Positions 1 through 8,089 of a stretch of DNA of 64,000 bases are shown piece after piece. The notes under the pieces were generated by a model. It had not been told where the DNA came from. It worked only from the letters and a program-made list of their open reading frames with translations, and made no database searches. Source of the DNA: Kitasatospora phosalacinea (GTDB lineage: Bacteria > Actinomycetota > Actinomycetes > Streptomycetales > Streptomycetaceae); NCBI RefSeq assembly GCF_000717185.1, contig NZ_JNYE01000012.1, positions 1 to 64,000 of the forward strand. The letters run 5' to 3'. Position 1 is the stretch's first letter. Every line of letters begins with the position of its first letter. A program made the position numbers and the translations under genes.

Positions 1-6
1 GCGGTC

Positions 7-55
7 GCGAGGGAGTCCAGGTCAGGCGTCACAACCGACCTTTGGACTCCCTCGC
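7..55. terminator. Inverted repeat, probable bidirectional terminator
   Basis: A perfect 13-bp stem (GCGAGGGAGTCCA at 7-19 pairing with 43-55) encloses a 23-nt loop. It lies just downstream of the minus-strand transglutaminase-like gene and could also end a plus-strand gene outside the window. No long T tract follows on either strand, which is usual in this GC-rich group. Confidence 0.6.
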
Positions 56-95
56 TTCATCTCATGCGTGCCAGCAAGCCCTTCGCATCAATCAT

Positions 96-965
96 CTAGT
101 TGAGGCGGTGGCGGGCCGACCTCGCCTCCAGGCGGACCTTCGCCGCGCTCTCCGGGTCGAAGGCGTCGAGGATGGTCGCGTAGGCGTCCATCTCGGCCGC
201 ACCGGCCAGGAAGTCGCCGGTCTTGACGAGCAACTCAGCGCGCTCCAGCCGGAGTTGGGCGGGGTGGCGGGGCAGCAGCAGGGCGAGCTCGGCGGCCCAG
301 AGCTGGGTGCGGGCGTGTTCGGGGCGGTCGGCGGCCCAGCGGCGGATGTTGCCGAGGACGCGCAGCACGGTGTCCAAGGGCTGCGCAGGGGTGAGGAGTT
401 CGGCGGAGAAGCGGTGGCCGGAGGCGGCGACCAGGCGCTCGACGTCGGGGACGTCGAGGAGCCGGCCGCCGTGGAACGGGTCCGCGAGGACGTACTCGTC
501 GCCGCCCGCCGGGTCGCCGACCGCGACGATGAAGTGGCCGGGCAGCGCGATGCCGTGCACGGTCAGGCCGGCCCGGGCGGCCACCGCCTGCCAGACCAGC
601 GAGAGCATGATCGGCAGCCCGCGGCGGCGGCGCAGCACCTCCGGCAGCAGCGAGGACTCCAGCCGGAGGTAGTCGGACTGGCGGCCGTGGAAGCGCTCGC
701 GGCCGCCGAGCACCGCCGCGAGCAGCGCGGCGGTCTCCTCCGGGCCGTTCGGGCGGCGTTCGGCGACCGCCTGGCGGATGGCCGCGGCGTGCCGGTCCAG
801 GGCGGCCTGGCAGGCCGTCAGGAGTTCCTCCAGGGACGGCTGTTCGGCACTGTCGCCGGGATCGCCGAGGGTGTGCTCGGCGGCGGCGAGCAGGCACAGC
901 AGCACCGGGTCGGGGTGCTCGCCCCGGGCTTCGGTGCGGAAGCGGGTTCTGCTCTGCTCGGTCAC
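96..965 (-). CDS. SirB1-type transglutaminase-like protein
   Basis: A 289-residue soluble protein with the SirB1/transglutaminase-like core. The middle part carries the typical run RRRGLPIMLSLVWQAVA, then the GIALPGHFIV segment (histidine of the family) and an LADPFHGG segment, followed by a TPR-like helical C-terminus. In this family the papain-like catalytic cysteine is often missing, and I see none in the usual place (PIMLS), so it is probably not an active protease. Its role is unknown. It starts at GTG with GAAGG six bases upstream and lies 49 bases behind the GNAT gene on the same strand, so the two may be co-transcribed. Confidence 0.75.
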   Translation of the reverse strand: MTEQSRTRFRTEARGEHPDPVLLCLLAAAEHTLGDPGDSAEQPSLEELLTACQAALDRHAAAIRQAVAERRPNGPEETAALLAAVLGGRERFHGRQSDYLRLESSLLPEVLRRRRGLPIMLSLVWQAVAARAGLTVHGIALPGHFIVAVGDPAGGDEYVLADPFHGGRLLDVPDVERLVAASGHRFSAELLTPAQPLDTVLRVLGNIRRWAADRPEHARTQLWAAELALLLPRHPAQLRLERAELLVKTGDFLAGAAEMDAYATILDAFDPESAAKVRLEARSARHRLN

Positions 966-1014
966 TGCGGCCTTCGGTTCAGCAGCGGTCGTGGCTCACT
1001 TCAGGTGGTGCACG

Positions 1015-2022
1015 CTACCGCTGGGGAAGGCGGGCGTAGTGGTAAGTGTGACTGGTCGTGAAGCCCAGCCCGTCGTACAGGGCGATCGCGCCCCCGTTCT
1101 CGGCCTCCACCTGCAGGTAGGCGCCGGTGGCGCCCTCCTCGGCGGCGCGGGCGGCGAGCGCGGCCATCACGGCGGTGGCCAGGCCGCGGCGGCGGGCGGC
1201 CGGGGCGACCTCCACGGCGCCGAAGCAGGCCCACGGGCCGTCGACGGCGAGCCGGCCGATGGCCAGCGGGGCGCCGCCCGGGCCCTCGACCCGGGCGAAC
1301 CAGACCGAGGGGCCGCCGTGCAGCACCGCGGTCGCGGCCGCCTCCAGAGCGGGGTCGCCGCCCACCCGGCGGTACAGCGCCAGCCACTCGGGCCCGGCGC
1401 TGCGGGCCAGCCGGACGTCCGCGGGGCGCCCGGCACGGGCCAGCCCACCGAGCGGGGCGGTGCGCACCAGGGTCGGGGCGAGGGCCGCGCCGAGCCGGTC
1501 CAGTTCGGCGGCCAGCGCGGGCGGCGAACCGGGGGAGACCACCTCGACGTACGCGGGCAGCGAACGGGCCGCGTACCACTCGCGCACCCGCTCCAGCGCC
1601 GCGGGCAGCGGCAGGCCCGGATCGCCCAGCGCCTGCACCGAGTTGGCCCGGCGGGTGAACCCGGACGAGGCGCGCAGCGTCCACTCGCCCAACTGCTCCT
1701 GCTCGACGGCGGGCCAGGAACGGGCGGCGGTCCGCTGGAGGTCGAGCGGGGCGACGGCGGGCGCGGCGGCGCGGCGGGCCGGGAACGCCGGAACGGGCTT
1801 GCCCGCCACCAGCAGTTCGGCCGCGAAGCGCACCGGCGCACCGGTGCGCGGCGCGACCGTCAACCCGTCGCCGTCCCACGAGGTGAGCACGCCGACCACA
1901 TCGCGGAACACCGGACGGCCGTCCGCCACACCGTCGACACGCCGGACCGACACGCGTCGTCCCACGTCAGACGGGTCCATCCGGACCTCCGGACGGGCCT
2001 TCCACGGCTCCGGGCCGACCAT
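1015..2022 (-). CDS. GNAT-family N-acetyltransferase with N-terminal extension
   Basis: About 335 residues. The C-terminal ~100 residues hold the GNAT fold: a strand with FGAVEVAPAARRRGLATAVM, in which RRRGLA is the acetyl-CoA pyrophosphate-binding loop, and the later YLQVEAENGGAIALYDGLGF stretch typical of GNAT motif B. The N-terminal part begins with a small barrel-like domain (DPSDVGRRVSVRRVDG) seen in actinobacterial relatives. The acceptor substrate is unknown. I chose the ATG that lies eight bases after AGGAGG; another ATG at 1980 also has a GGAGG box. The gene is divergent from the ferredoxin gene, with about 130 bp between them for both promoters. Confidence 0.75.
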   Translation of the reverse strand: MVGPEPWKARPEVRMDPSDVGRRVSVRRVDGVADGRPVFRDVVGVLTSWDGDGLTVAPRTGAPVRFAAELLVAGKPVPAFPARRAAAPAVAPLDLQRTAARSWPAVEQEQLGEWTLRASSGFTRRANSVQALGDPGLPLPAALERVREWYAARSLPAYVEVVSPGSPPALAAELDRLGAALAPTLVRTAPLGGLARAGRPADVRLARSAGPEWLALYRRVGGDPALEAAATAVLHGGPSVWFARVEGPGGAPLAIGRLAVDGPWACFGAVEVAPAARRRGLATAVMAALAARAAEEGATGAYLQVEAENGGAIALYDGLGFTTSHTYHYARLPQR

Positions 2023-2149
2023 CAACCGCACCTCCTGTGCATTTGCGCCCCCCGACCCGCGATACTAGGGGCGGGCATCGACGACGCCGCGCGCAAAGCG
2101 CGACCGAGTAAACAGTAGGGCGGCAGCCCTTCCGAGGAGGAACGACAGC

Positions 2150-2476
2150 GTGACCTACGTCATCGCGCAGCCTTGTGTCGACGTCAAGGACAAGGCGTGC
2201 ATCGAAGAGTGCCCCGTGGACTGCATCTACGAGGGCGAGCGCTCCCTCTACATCCACCCGGACGAGTGCGTGGACTGTGGTGCCTGCGAACCGGTCTGCC
2301 CGGTCGAGGCGATCTTCTACGAGGACGACACCCCGGAGGAGTGGAAGGACTACTACAAGGCGAACGTCGAGTTCTTCGACGACCTGGGCTCGCCCGGCGG
2401 CGCCTCCAAGCTCGGCCTGATCGAGCGTGACCACCCGTTCATCGCCGCGCTGCCGCCGCAGAACGCCGAACACTGA
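2150..2476 (+). CDS. fdxA: 7Fe ferredoxin (3Fe-4S/4Fe-4S)
   Basis: A 108-residue ferredoxin, the usual length of the actinobacterial 7Fe type. The N-terminus CVDVKDKACIEECPVDCIYEG supplies the cysteines shared by the 3Fe-4S and 4Fe-4S clusters, and CVDCGACEPVCPVEAI supplies the second cluster motif CX2CX2CX3CP. The acidic C-terminal half ends in a short tail. It is a cytoplasmic low-potential electron carrier, commonly for cytochromes P450 or other oxidoreductases. The GTG start has AGGAGG about ten bases upstream. The DapC gene follows after 22 bases and is probably in the same transcript, an arrangement I recall as conserved in actinobacteria (fdxC next to dapC in mycobacteria). Confidence 0.95.
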   Translation: MTYVIAQPCVDVKDKACIEECPVDCIYEGERSLYIHPDECVDCGACEPVCPVEAIFYEDDTPEEWKDYYKANVEFFDDLGSPGGASKLGLIERDHPFIAALPPQNAEH

Positions 2477-2498
2477 GCCGATCGGTGGCATCCACGCT

Positions 2499-3644
2499 GT
2501 GAGCACCAACGACAGCACGCACGCGCCGCTCCCGGGACACCCGGGGGCGGCGCGCCGCGTCTCCGACCGCCTGCCGGTCTTCCCGTGGGACAAGCTCGAA
2601 CCGTACAAGCGCACCGCCCAGGCGCACCCGGACGGGCTCTGCGACTTCTCCGTCGGCACCCCGGTGGACCCGGTGCCCGAGCTGATCCGGCAGGCGCTGG
2701 CCGCGCACACCGACACGCCCGGCTACCCCACCGTGTGGGGCCCGCTGTCGCTGCGCGACGCGATCGCCGGCTGGCTGGGCCGCCGCTGCGGCGCCGAGAT
2801 CGGCCCCGAGGCCGTCCTGCCGACCGTCGGCTCCAAGGAACTGGTTGCCTGGCTGCCCGGCCAGCTCGGCCTCGGCCCCGGCGACCAGGTCGCCTACCCG
2901 AAGCTGGCCTACCCCACGTACGAGGTCGGCGCGCTGCTCTGCGGCGCCGAACCGGTCGCGTACGAGGACGTCGCGGAGCTGGACGGCTCGAAGGTCCGGC
3001 TGCTGTGGCTGAACTCGCCGTCCAACCCCACCGGGCGGGTGCTGGACGCGGCCGAGCTGCGCCGCGCCGTCGCCTGGGCCCGGGAGCACCGGGTGCTGCT
3101 GGTCAGCGACGAGTGCTACCTGGAGCTCGGCTGGGAGGCCGAGCCCGTGTCGGTGCTGCACCCCTCGGTCTGCGGCGGCTCGCACGAGGGCCTGCTGGCC
3201 GTGCACTCGCTGTCCAAGCGCTCCAACCTGGCGGGCTACCGGGCCTCCTTCGTGGCCGGTGACCCGGTGGTGGTCCGCGAGCTGCTGGAGATCCGCAAGC
3301 ACGGCGGCATGATCGTGCCCGCGCCGGTGCAGGCGGCCACCGCGGCCGCGCTCGCCGACGACGCGCACGTCGCCGAGCAGCGGGCCCGGTACGCCCAGCG
3401 GCGCAGCGCCCTGCGGGCCGCGCTGGAGGCGTACGGGTTCCGGATCGAGCACTCCGAGGCGAGCCTGTACCTGTGGGCGACCCAGGACAAGCCGTGCTGG
3501 GAGACCGTGGCCGAACTCGCCGAGCTGGGCATCCTGGTGGCGCCCGGCGACTTCTACGGCCCGGCGGGCGAACGCTTCGTGCGGGTGGCGTTCACCGCCA
3601 CCGACGAGCGGGTGGCCTCGGCGGTGGAGCGGCTCAAGCGGTAG
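2499..3644 (+). CDS. dapC: Succinyldiaminopimelate aminotransferase
   Basis: A 381-residue fold-type I aminotransferase (PLP enzyme) of the actinobacterial DapC family, which transfers an amino group from glutamate to N-succinyl-2-amino-6-ketopimelate in diaminopimelate and lysine synthesis. Visible landmarks are the aspartate of VSDECYLELGW, which contacts the PLP ring nitrogen, the asparagine in NSPSNPTG, the PLP lysine in SLSKRSNLAGYR, and an arginine near the end (ERFVRVAF) for substrate carboxylate binding. I chose GTG at 2499 because the family starts close to the motif RLPVFPWDKLEPYK; longer in-frame starts would overlap fdxA. The gene ends just before a strong terminator. DapE lies 2.4 kb downstream on the same strand. 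Confidence 0.9.
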   Translation: MSTNDSTHAPLPGHPGAARRVSDRLPVFPWDKLEPYKRTAQAHPDGLCDFSVGTPVDPVPELIRQALAAHTDTPGYPTVWGPLSLRDAIAGWLGRRCGAEIGPEAVLPTVGSKELVAWLPGQLGLGPGDQVAYPKLAYPTYEVGALLCGAEPVAYEDVAELDGSKVRLLWLNSPSNPTGRVLDAAELRRAVAWAREHRVLLVSDECYLELGWEAEPVSVLHPSVCGGSHEGLLAVHSLSKRSNLAGYRASFVAGDPVVVRELLEIRKHGGMIVPAPVQAATAAALADDAHVAEQRARYAQRRSALRAALEAYGFRIEHSEASLYLWATQDKPCWETVAELAELGILVAPGDFYGPAGERFVRVAFTATDERVASAVERLKR

Positions 3645-3688
3645 CGCCGGCCGGTGCTGGTGCCGCGCGGTACGAGACGCGCGGACAC

Positions 3689-3726
3689 GACGGAGGGGGC
3701 GGGCCGAAAGGCTCGCCCCCTCCGTC
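3689..3726 (+). terminator. Strong intrinsic hairpin after dapC
   Basis: A 13-bp perfect stem (GACGGAGGGGGCG at 3689-3701 with 3714-3726) extends inward by further pairs to a GAAA tetraloop at 3706-3709. It lies 45 bp after the dapC stop codon. There is no U tract; the tandem 14-bp repeat begins directly after it. Confidence 0.8.
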
Positions 3727-3810
3727 ATGCGTGAGTCGTCATGCGTGAGTCGTCATGCGTGAGTCGTCATGCGTGAGTCGTCATGCGTGAGTCGTCATGC
3801 GTGACGCGTC
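3727..3810. repeat. Six tandem copies of a 14-bp unit
   Basis: The unit ATGCGTGAGTCGTC occurs five times exactly (starts 3727, 3741, 3755, 3769, 3783) and a sixth time with changes (3797). It fills the space between the dapC terminator and the stop codon of the converging secreted-protein gene, and the last copy overlaps that stop codon. Fourteen is not a multiple of three, so it is not a coding repeat. Confidence 0.95.
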
Positions 3811-4534
3811 AGCCGATCGGCAGGCCGCCGCCCTGGATGCCGCCGAGCAGGCCGCCGACCGGGCCGAGGGCGCCGGTCAGGCCGCCGAGCGGGCTGTCGC
3901 CGCCGAGGCCGGGCATGCCGCCGAGGCGGTTGGCGGACTCGTGCTCGGTCAGGCCCTCCACGGTGCCCGCGACCGGGAGGGAGTGGAGGGCGCCGGTGAC
4001 CGGGCCGAGCTTGTCGGCGGCGGGCAGGCCCTGGGTGAGCTTGTCGGTGGGCAGGCCGCGGGCGACGGTGGCCAGCGGGGTGGCGGTGGCCCGGTCGGTG
4101 GCGGGGAGGACCTTCTCGGTGACCGCCGGGGCGACCTTCTCCTCGACCGCGGGGGCGACCTTGTCGCTGAGCGTCCCCAGCGAGCCGGTCAGCTGGCCGG
4201 CCTTGCCGACCGGGCCGAGCTTGCCGAGCGCGTCGTCGGTGGACGGCAGGTTGTGCGCGACGGTGTTGCCGGCCGCGTCGGCGGCCGCCGGGCCGCCCGC
4301 CGCGAGGGTCGCGGCGCCGGTGGTGCCGACCACGTGGCCCAGCTCGTGGGTGGCCCCCTGCACCGCGTCGCCCGAGTTGGGGACGTCGGCCAGCTTGGTC
4401 ACGCCGGCGCCCAGGTCGGTCTGCGGCACCACCTCGGTGGCGGAGGCGGCGCCCGCCGCGGCTGCGAGCGGCGCCGCGGTGGCGGCGACGAGCAGCGCGG
4501 CCTGGGCGATCCGGCGCGTGAGGGGGAAGGACAT
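3809..4534 (-). CDS. Secreted Ala/Gly/Leu-rich protein of unknown function
   Basis: A 241-residue protein with a clear signal peptide: RR near the start, a hydrophobic stretch AALLVAATAAPLAAAAG and an Ala-X-Ala type site near residue 33. The mature part is low in complexity, with many short motifs such as DKVAPAVEEKVAPAVTEKVLPATD and a glycine-rich C-terminus (GGLTGALGPVGGLLGG). I recall similar small exported proteins in streptomycetes, sometimes labelled ATP-binding protein without visible support; I see no nucleotide-binding motif here. The ATG follows AGGAG by four bases. A longer in-frame upstream reading exists but lacks a ribosome site and would bury the signal peptide. Confidence 0.7.
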   Translation of the reverse strand: MSFPLTRRIAQAALLVAATAAPLAAAAGAASATEVVPQTDLGAGVTKLADVPNSGDAVQGATHELGHVVGTTGAATLAAGGPAAADAAGNTVAHNLPSTDDALGKLGPVGKAGQLTGSLGTLSDKVAPAVEEKVAPAVTEKVLPATDRATATPLATVARGLPTDKLTQGLPAADKLGPVTGALHSLPVAGTVEGLTEHESANRLGGMPGLGGDSPLGGLTGALGPVGGLLGGIQGGGLPIG

Positions 4535-4872
4535 GGTGCTCCTAAGAGGTGAGGTCGACGGTCCGCCGGGGCCGGGGCGCGGGGCGCTCCGCCCGGCGGG
4601 CGACGTGTATGACCGCAAGAGCACCGGGAAGGTTTCGGCCGGTCAAGGTCAAGGGTTGGTAAAGATCGGACGATCCTTTTTCGGGCATTGCGGAAGTATC
4701 GGCCGGACGGCGGTTCCCGGAGAACCGTCACTTCCCTTGTGGGCCGCGCCTTCGGGCGCCCGTCGGCACACCGCTCCGGGCGCGCCCGCCGACGGGCCCG
4801 CCGTCAGCGGGAGTTGACGCGATTCACCCGGTGGACGGTCACCCGCGCACCAGTGCGTCAACGCACCGTCGG

Positions 4873-4956
4873 GCCCCGCAGCCCCGCAGCCCCGCAGCCC
4901 CGTAGCCGCTCAGCCGTCCCCGCGGCCCGCGCCCCGCGCCCCGCGCCCCGCGCCCC
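4873..4956. repeat. Two adjacent low-complexity tandem repeats
   Basis: An 8-bp unit GCCCCGCA is repeated four times at 4873-4904 (the last copy with one change), and a 7-bp unit CGCGCCC runs through 4921-4956. Together they lie between the converging-to-tandem minus-strand genes in the 426-bp spacer 4535-4960. In the rest of that spacer I see only an AT-richer patch around 4650-4685, likely promoter DNA for the secreted-protein gene, and no gene. Confidence 0.85.
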
Positions 4957-4960
4957 GGCG

Positions 4961-5914
4961 TCACTTCTTGACCGGCGCGCCCAGCGTCACCAGCACCCGG
5001 TCGGACGGCGCGCCCGCCAGCGGCTTCCACCCCTCGCCGGGCTTGTCCACCCGCCACACCTTGCCGTCGTACGCGACCTGCCCGATGCCCAGCTCCGCCG
5101 CCTGCGCCACCGACCAGTGCGCCAGCGCCCAGCCGGTCTGGCCCGGCCCGCCCGCGCCCGCGGTGCTCGCGGTCGGCTGCGGGGTGAGCGCCAGCACCTC
5201 GCGCGGGTCCTTGGCCGGCTTCTCGGCGCCCGCCGCCGTCACCGCCTTGCCGAACTCCCGGCGCACCCGATCCGAGAGGTTCGCCGCGTCCGGAACGGGC
5301 TCGGCCCGGTCGGTCGGGTGCGGGTCCGGCAGCTGGTGCACCACGCAGTCCAGCGAGGCGGGCTCGCGGCCGGTCAGCACCGTGGCCAGCAGCGTCGCGT
5401 TGTTCTCGTGCTTGGCGTACGCCTGCGGGTAGCCGCTGCGCTGCACCTGCTGGGCGGCGTCGGTCAGCGGCATCTGCGCGTACCCGTTGACCTTCACCAG
5501 CGCGTCCAGGAACTTGTTGGTCGCGTACACCGGGTCCATGATCTGCTCGATCGTGCCCCAGCCCTGCGAGGGGCGCTGCTGGAACAAGCCGACCGAGTCC
5601 CGGTCGCCGCCCTCCAGGTTGCGCAGCTTCGACTCCTGGATGGCCGTCGCCAGCGAGATGGTCACCGCCCGTTCCGGCAGGCCGCGCGACATCGCGACCG
5701 CCGTGATGGTGGCCGCGTTGGCCGCCGCCGGGAGCTCCAGGGTGCCGCTGCCCGCCGCGGTGGTGACCGTGCAGCCCTCGTCGGGGGGCGTGATCTTGTC
5801 CCGGTTCAGCCAGACCACCAGGCCGCCCACCACCGACAGCGCGACCACCCCGACCAGCACCCGCCGCCACGGCCGCCGCCGGCGCTGCGCGTCGTACTCG
5901 GCGTCCTCGGTCAC
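4961..5914 (-). CDS. Membrane-anchored lytic-transglycosylase-like protein
   Basis: A 317-residue protein with a short basic cytoplasmic start (QRRRRPWRR), one membrane helix (VLVGVVALSVVGGLVVWL) and an extracellular domain. The segment AIQESKLRNLEGGDRDSVGLFQQRPSQGWG resembles the catalytic region of SLT-type transglycosylases, with the glutamate in QESKL as the candidate general acid. It would act on peptidoglycan outside the membrane. Homologues in streptomycetes are sometimes labelled heavy-metal transporter, for which I see no basis. I chose GTG at 5914 because AGAGAGGGG lies about eight bases upstream and the helix then starts near residue 18. It is divergent from dapE. Confidence 0.65.
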   Translation of the reverse strand: MTEDAEYDAQRRRRPWRRVLVGVVALSVVGGLVVWLNRDKITPPDEGCTVTTAAGSGTLELPAAANAATITAVAMSRGLPERAVTISLATAIQESKLRNLEGGDRDSVGLFQQRPSQGWGTIEQIMDPVYATNKFLDALVKVNGYAQMPLTDAAQQVQRSGYPQAYAKHENNATLLATVLTGREPASLDCVVHQLPDPHPTDRAEPVPDAANLSDRVRREFGKAVTAAGAEKPAKDPREVLALTPQPTASTAGAGGPGQTGWALAHWSVAQAAELGIGQVAYDGKVWRVDKPGEGWKPLAGAPSDRVLVTLGAPVKK

Positions 5915-6085
5915 GGGTGGCCCCTCTCTGTGGCTGATCGCGTCGCATCGGTCCCGGCCCGGCGCGCGCTGTTCGCGGACACCGTAACCGCTCGGACGGC
6001 CGTACGGGTCCGCCCGGTTGCGCGGCCGTCCGCGGAGGGGGTCCGGCGGGCCGCCGACCTTACCGGCGGAGCCGCACCTTATCGA

Positions 6086-6091
6086 TAGGGT
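6086..6091 (+). promoter_or_regulatory. -10 box TAGGGT for leaderless dapE
   Basis: TAGGGT is followed by seven bases and then the ATG of dapE. The expected transcription start falls on or next to the start codon, and there is no Shine-Dalgarno box, so dapE mRNA is probably leaderless. Confidence 0.6.
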
Positions 6092-6098
6092 GGCCGCC

Positions 6099-7172
6099 AT
6101 GAGCAGCCCGAACGCGCCCCTCGACCTCTTCCTCGACGGCGGAACGCTGACCGCCCGCCTCGTCGACTTCCCGTCCGTCAGCGGCGAGGAGACCGCCCTC
6201 GCGGACGCCGTCGAGGCCGCGCTCCGGGCCCTGCCGCACCTCACCGTCGACCGGTACGGCAACAACGTGGTCGCCCGCACCCACTTCGGCCGGGACGAGC
6301 GGGTGGTGCTCGCCGGGCACCTGGACACCGTGCCGATCGCCGACAACGTGCCCTCGCACGTCGAGGGCGACCTGCTCTACGGCTGCGGCACCTCCGACAT
6401 GAAGTCCGGCGTCGCCGTGCAGCTGCGCCTCGCCGCCACCCTCACCGAGGCCAACCGGGACGTCACCTACGTCTTCTACGACTGCGAGGAGGTGGAGGCC
6501 CACCGCAACGGCCTCGGCCACCTGTTCGCGCTCCACCCCGACTGGCTGGCGGGCGACTTCGCGGTCCTGATGGAGCCCAGCGGCGCCGTCGTCGAGGGCG
6601 GCTGCCAGGGCAGCCTGCGCGTCGACGTCACGCTCACCGGCGTCCGCGCCCACGCGGCCCGCAGCTGGCTCGGCGAGAACGCCATCCACAAGGCCGCGGA
6701 GGTGCTGCGGCGGCTGGCCGAGTACCGGCCGCGCCGGGTGGAGATCGACGGCCTGGAGTACCGCGAGGGCCTGAACGCGACCCGGATCGACGGCGGCGTC
6801 GCCGGGAACGTCATCCCCGACGAGTGCAAGATCCACGTCGCCTTCCGGTTCGCCCCCGACCGCACCCTGGAGCAGGCCGAGGAGCACCTGCGCGAGGTCT
6901 TCGAGGGCTACCAGGTCGACGTCGCCGACGCCTCGCCCGCCGCCCTGCCCGGCCTCGGCCTGCCCGCCGCCCGGGACTTCCTGGCCGCGATCGGCGGCGA
7001 GCCCCGGGCCAAGTTCGGCTGGACGGACGTGGCCCGGTTCTCCGCCCACGGCGTCCCCGCCGTCAACTACGGCCCCGGCGACCCGAACCTGGCGCACAAG
7101 CGCGAGGAGCACTGCTCGCTGAGCGCGATCGCCGAGGTCGAGCAGCGGCTGCGGGACTGGCTCACCCGGTAG
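6099..7172 (+). CDS. dapE: Succinyl-diaminopimelate desuccinylase
   Basis: A 357-residue M20-family metallohydrolase that removes succinate from N-succinyl-LL-diaminopimelate, giving LL-diaminopimelate for peptidoglycan and lysine. Metal and catalytic residues are visible in order: the histidine and aspartate of AGHLDTVP, the aspartate of GCGTSDMKSG, the glutamate pair of YDCEEVEA, the glutamate of LMEPSG and a histidine near the C-terminus (LAHKREEHCS). The lid domain lies between about residues 175 and 290. The ATG follows a TAGGGT -10 box by seven bases and has no ribosome site, suggesting a leaderless mRNA. A hairpin terminator follows the stop codon. Confidence 0.93.
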   Translation: MSSPNAPLDLFLDGGTLTARLVDFPSVSGEETALADAVEAALRALPHLTVDRYGNNVVARTHFGRDERVVLAGHLDTVPIADNVPSHVEGDLLYGCGTSDMKSGVAVQLRLAATLTEANRDVTYVFYDCEEVEAHRNGLGHLFALHPDWLAGDFAVLMEPSGAVVEGGCQGSLRVDVTLTGVRAHAARSWLGENAIHKAAEVLRRLAEYRPRRVEIDGLEYREGLNATRIDGGVAGNVIPDECKIHVAFRFAPDRTLEQAEEHLREVFEGYQVDVADASPAALPGLGLPAARDFLAAIGGEPRAKFGWTDVARFSAHGVPAVNYGPGDPNLAHKREEHCSLSAIAEVEQRLRDWLTR

Positions 7173-7184
7173 CGGGGGAGGGGC

Positions 7185-7215
7185 CGGGAGTCGGGTGCGG
7201 TTCGCCCGACTCCCG
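7185..7215 (+). terminator. Hairpin terminator after dapE
   Basis: An 11-bp perfect stem (CGGGAGTCGGG at 7185-7195 with 7205-7215) with a 9-nt loop, 12 bp after the dapE stop codon. Confidence 0.75.
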
Positions 7216-7261
7216 TCTGTGCGACGGCCGTTATTTACCCCGGATCGTGCCTCGTCAGGCG

Positions 7262-7267
7262 TAGGGT
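7262..7267 (+). promoter_or_regulatory. -10 box TAGGGT for leaderless LOG gene
   Basis: TAGGGT then six bases then ATG, the same arrangement and the same hexamer as at dapE. No Shine-Dalgarno box precedes the start. Confidence 0.55.
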
Positions 7268-7273
7268 TTCGTC

Positions 7274-8056
7274 ATGACAGCCAACGGAGATGACCCCGTC
7301 CGCCGGCCGAAGAAGCCGTGGCCCGAGAAGCGCAAGGGCCCCGTCCTGCTGCGGCGCGACCAGGTCGAGACGAGTACGACCGACCAGCGGCTGCTGGACA
7401 CCACCGGGCCCACCGACTGGTTGCACACCGACCCGTGGCGGGTGCTGCGGATCACCTCGGAGTTCGTCGAGGGCTTCGGCGCCCTGGCCGAACTCCCCAC
7501 CGCCATCAGCGTGTTCGGCTCCGCCCGGACGCCGGTCGGCTCGCCCGAGTACGAGGCCGGGGTGGAGATCGGCCGGGCCCTCGCCGAGGCCGGCTACGCG
7601 GTGATCACCGGCGGCGGCCCCGGCGCGATGGAGGCCGCCAACAAGGGCGCCACCGAGGCGGGCGGGCTGAGCGTCGGCCTGGGCATCGAGCTGCCCTTCG
7701 AGCAGGGCCTCAACGAGTACGTCGACCTGGGCCTCAACTTCCGGTACTTCTTCGTCCGCAAGACGATGTTCGTGAAGTACGCCCAGGGCTTCGTGGTGCT
7801 GCCCGGCGGCCTCGGCACCCTGGACGAGCTGTTCGAGGCGCTCACCCTGGTGCAGACGAAGAAGGTCACCCGCTTCCCGGTGGTCCTGTTCGGCAGCGCC
7901 TACTGGGGCGGGCTGGTGGAGTGGCTCAAGTCGACCCTGGTCGCCCAGGGCAAGGCCAACCCCGCCGACCTCGAACTGTTCCACGTCACCGACGACGTGG
8001 CAGAGGTCCTGAAGGTGCTGGACGCCGCGCGGGGGCCGAAGGGCACCCCCGCGTAG
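7274..8056 (+). CDS. LOG-family (TIGR00730) nucleotide phosphoribohydrolase
   Basis: A 260-residue Rossmann-fold protein of the LOG/YgdH type. The signature segments ITGGGPGAMEAANKGA and VLPGGLGTLDELFEAL contain the PGGXGTXXE motif that binds the nucleotide and supplies the catalytic glutamate. Relatives hydrolyse nucleoside monophosphates, releasing the base, and some make cytokinins; which nucleotide is used here cannot be told. The N-terminal ~65 residues are basic and family-variable. It lies between dapE and the FolP2 homologue, as I recall for Rv1205 in mycobacteria. The ATG has a TAGGGT box six bases upstream, so it is likely leaderless. Confidence 0.85.
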   Translation: MTANGDDPVRRPKKPWPEKRKGPVLLRRDQVETSTTDQRLLDTTGPTDWLHTDPWRVLRITSEFVEGFGALAELPTAISVFGSARTPVGSPEYEAGVEIGRALAEAGYAVITGGGPGAMEAANKGATEAGGLSVGLGIELPFEQGLNEYVDLGLNFRYFFVRKTMFVKYAQGFVVLPGGLGTLDELFEALTLVQTKKVTRFPVVLFGSAYWGGLVEWLKSTLVAQGKANPADLELFHVTDDVAEVLKVLDAARGPKGTPA

Positions 8057-8089
8057 CGCCGCGGCCGGAGCCCGGGCTCCGGCTCCGGC

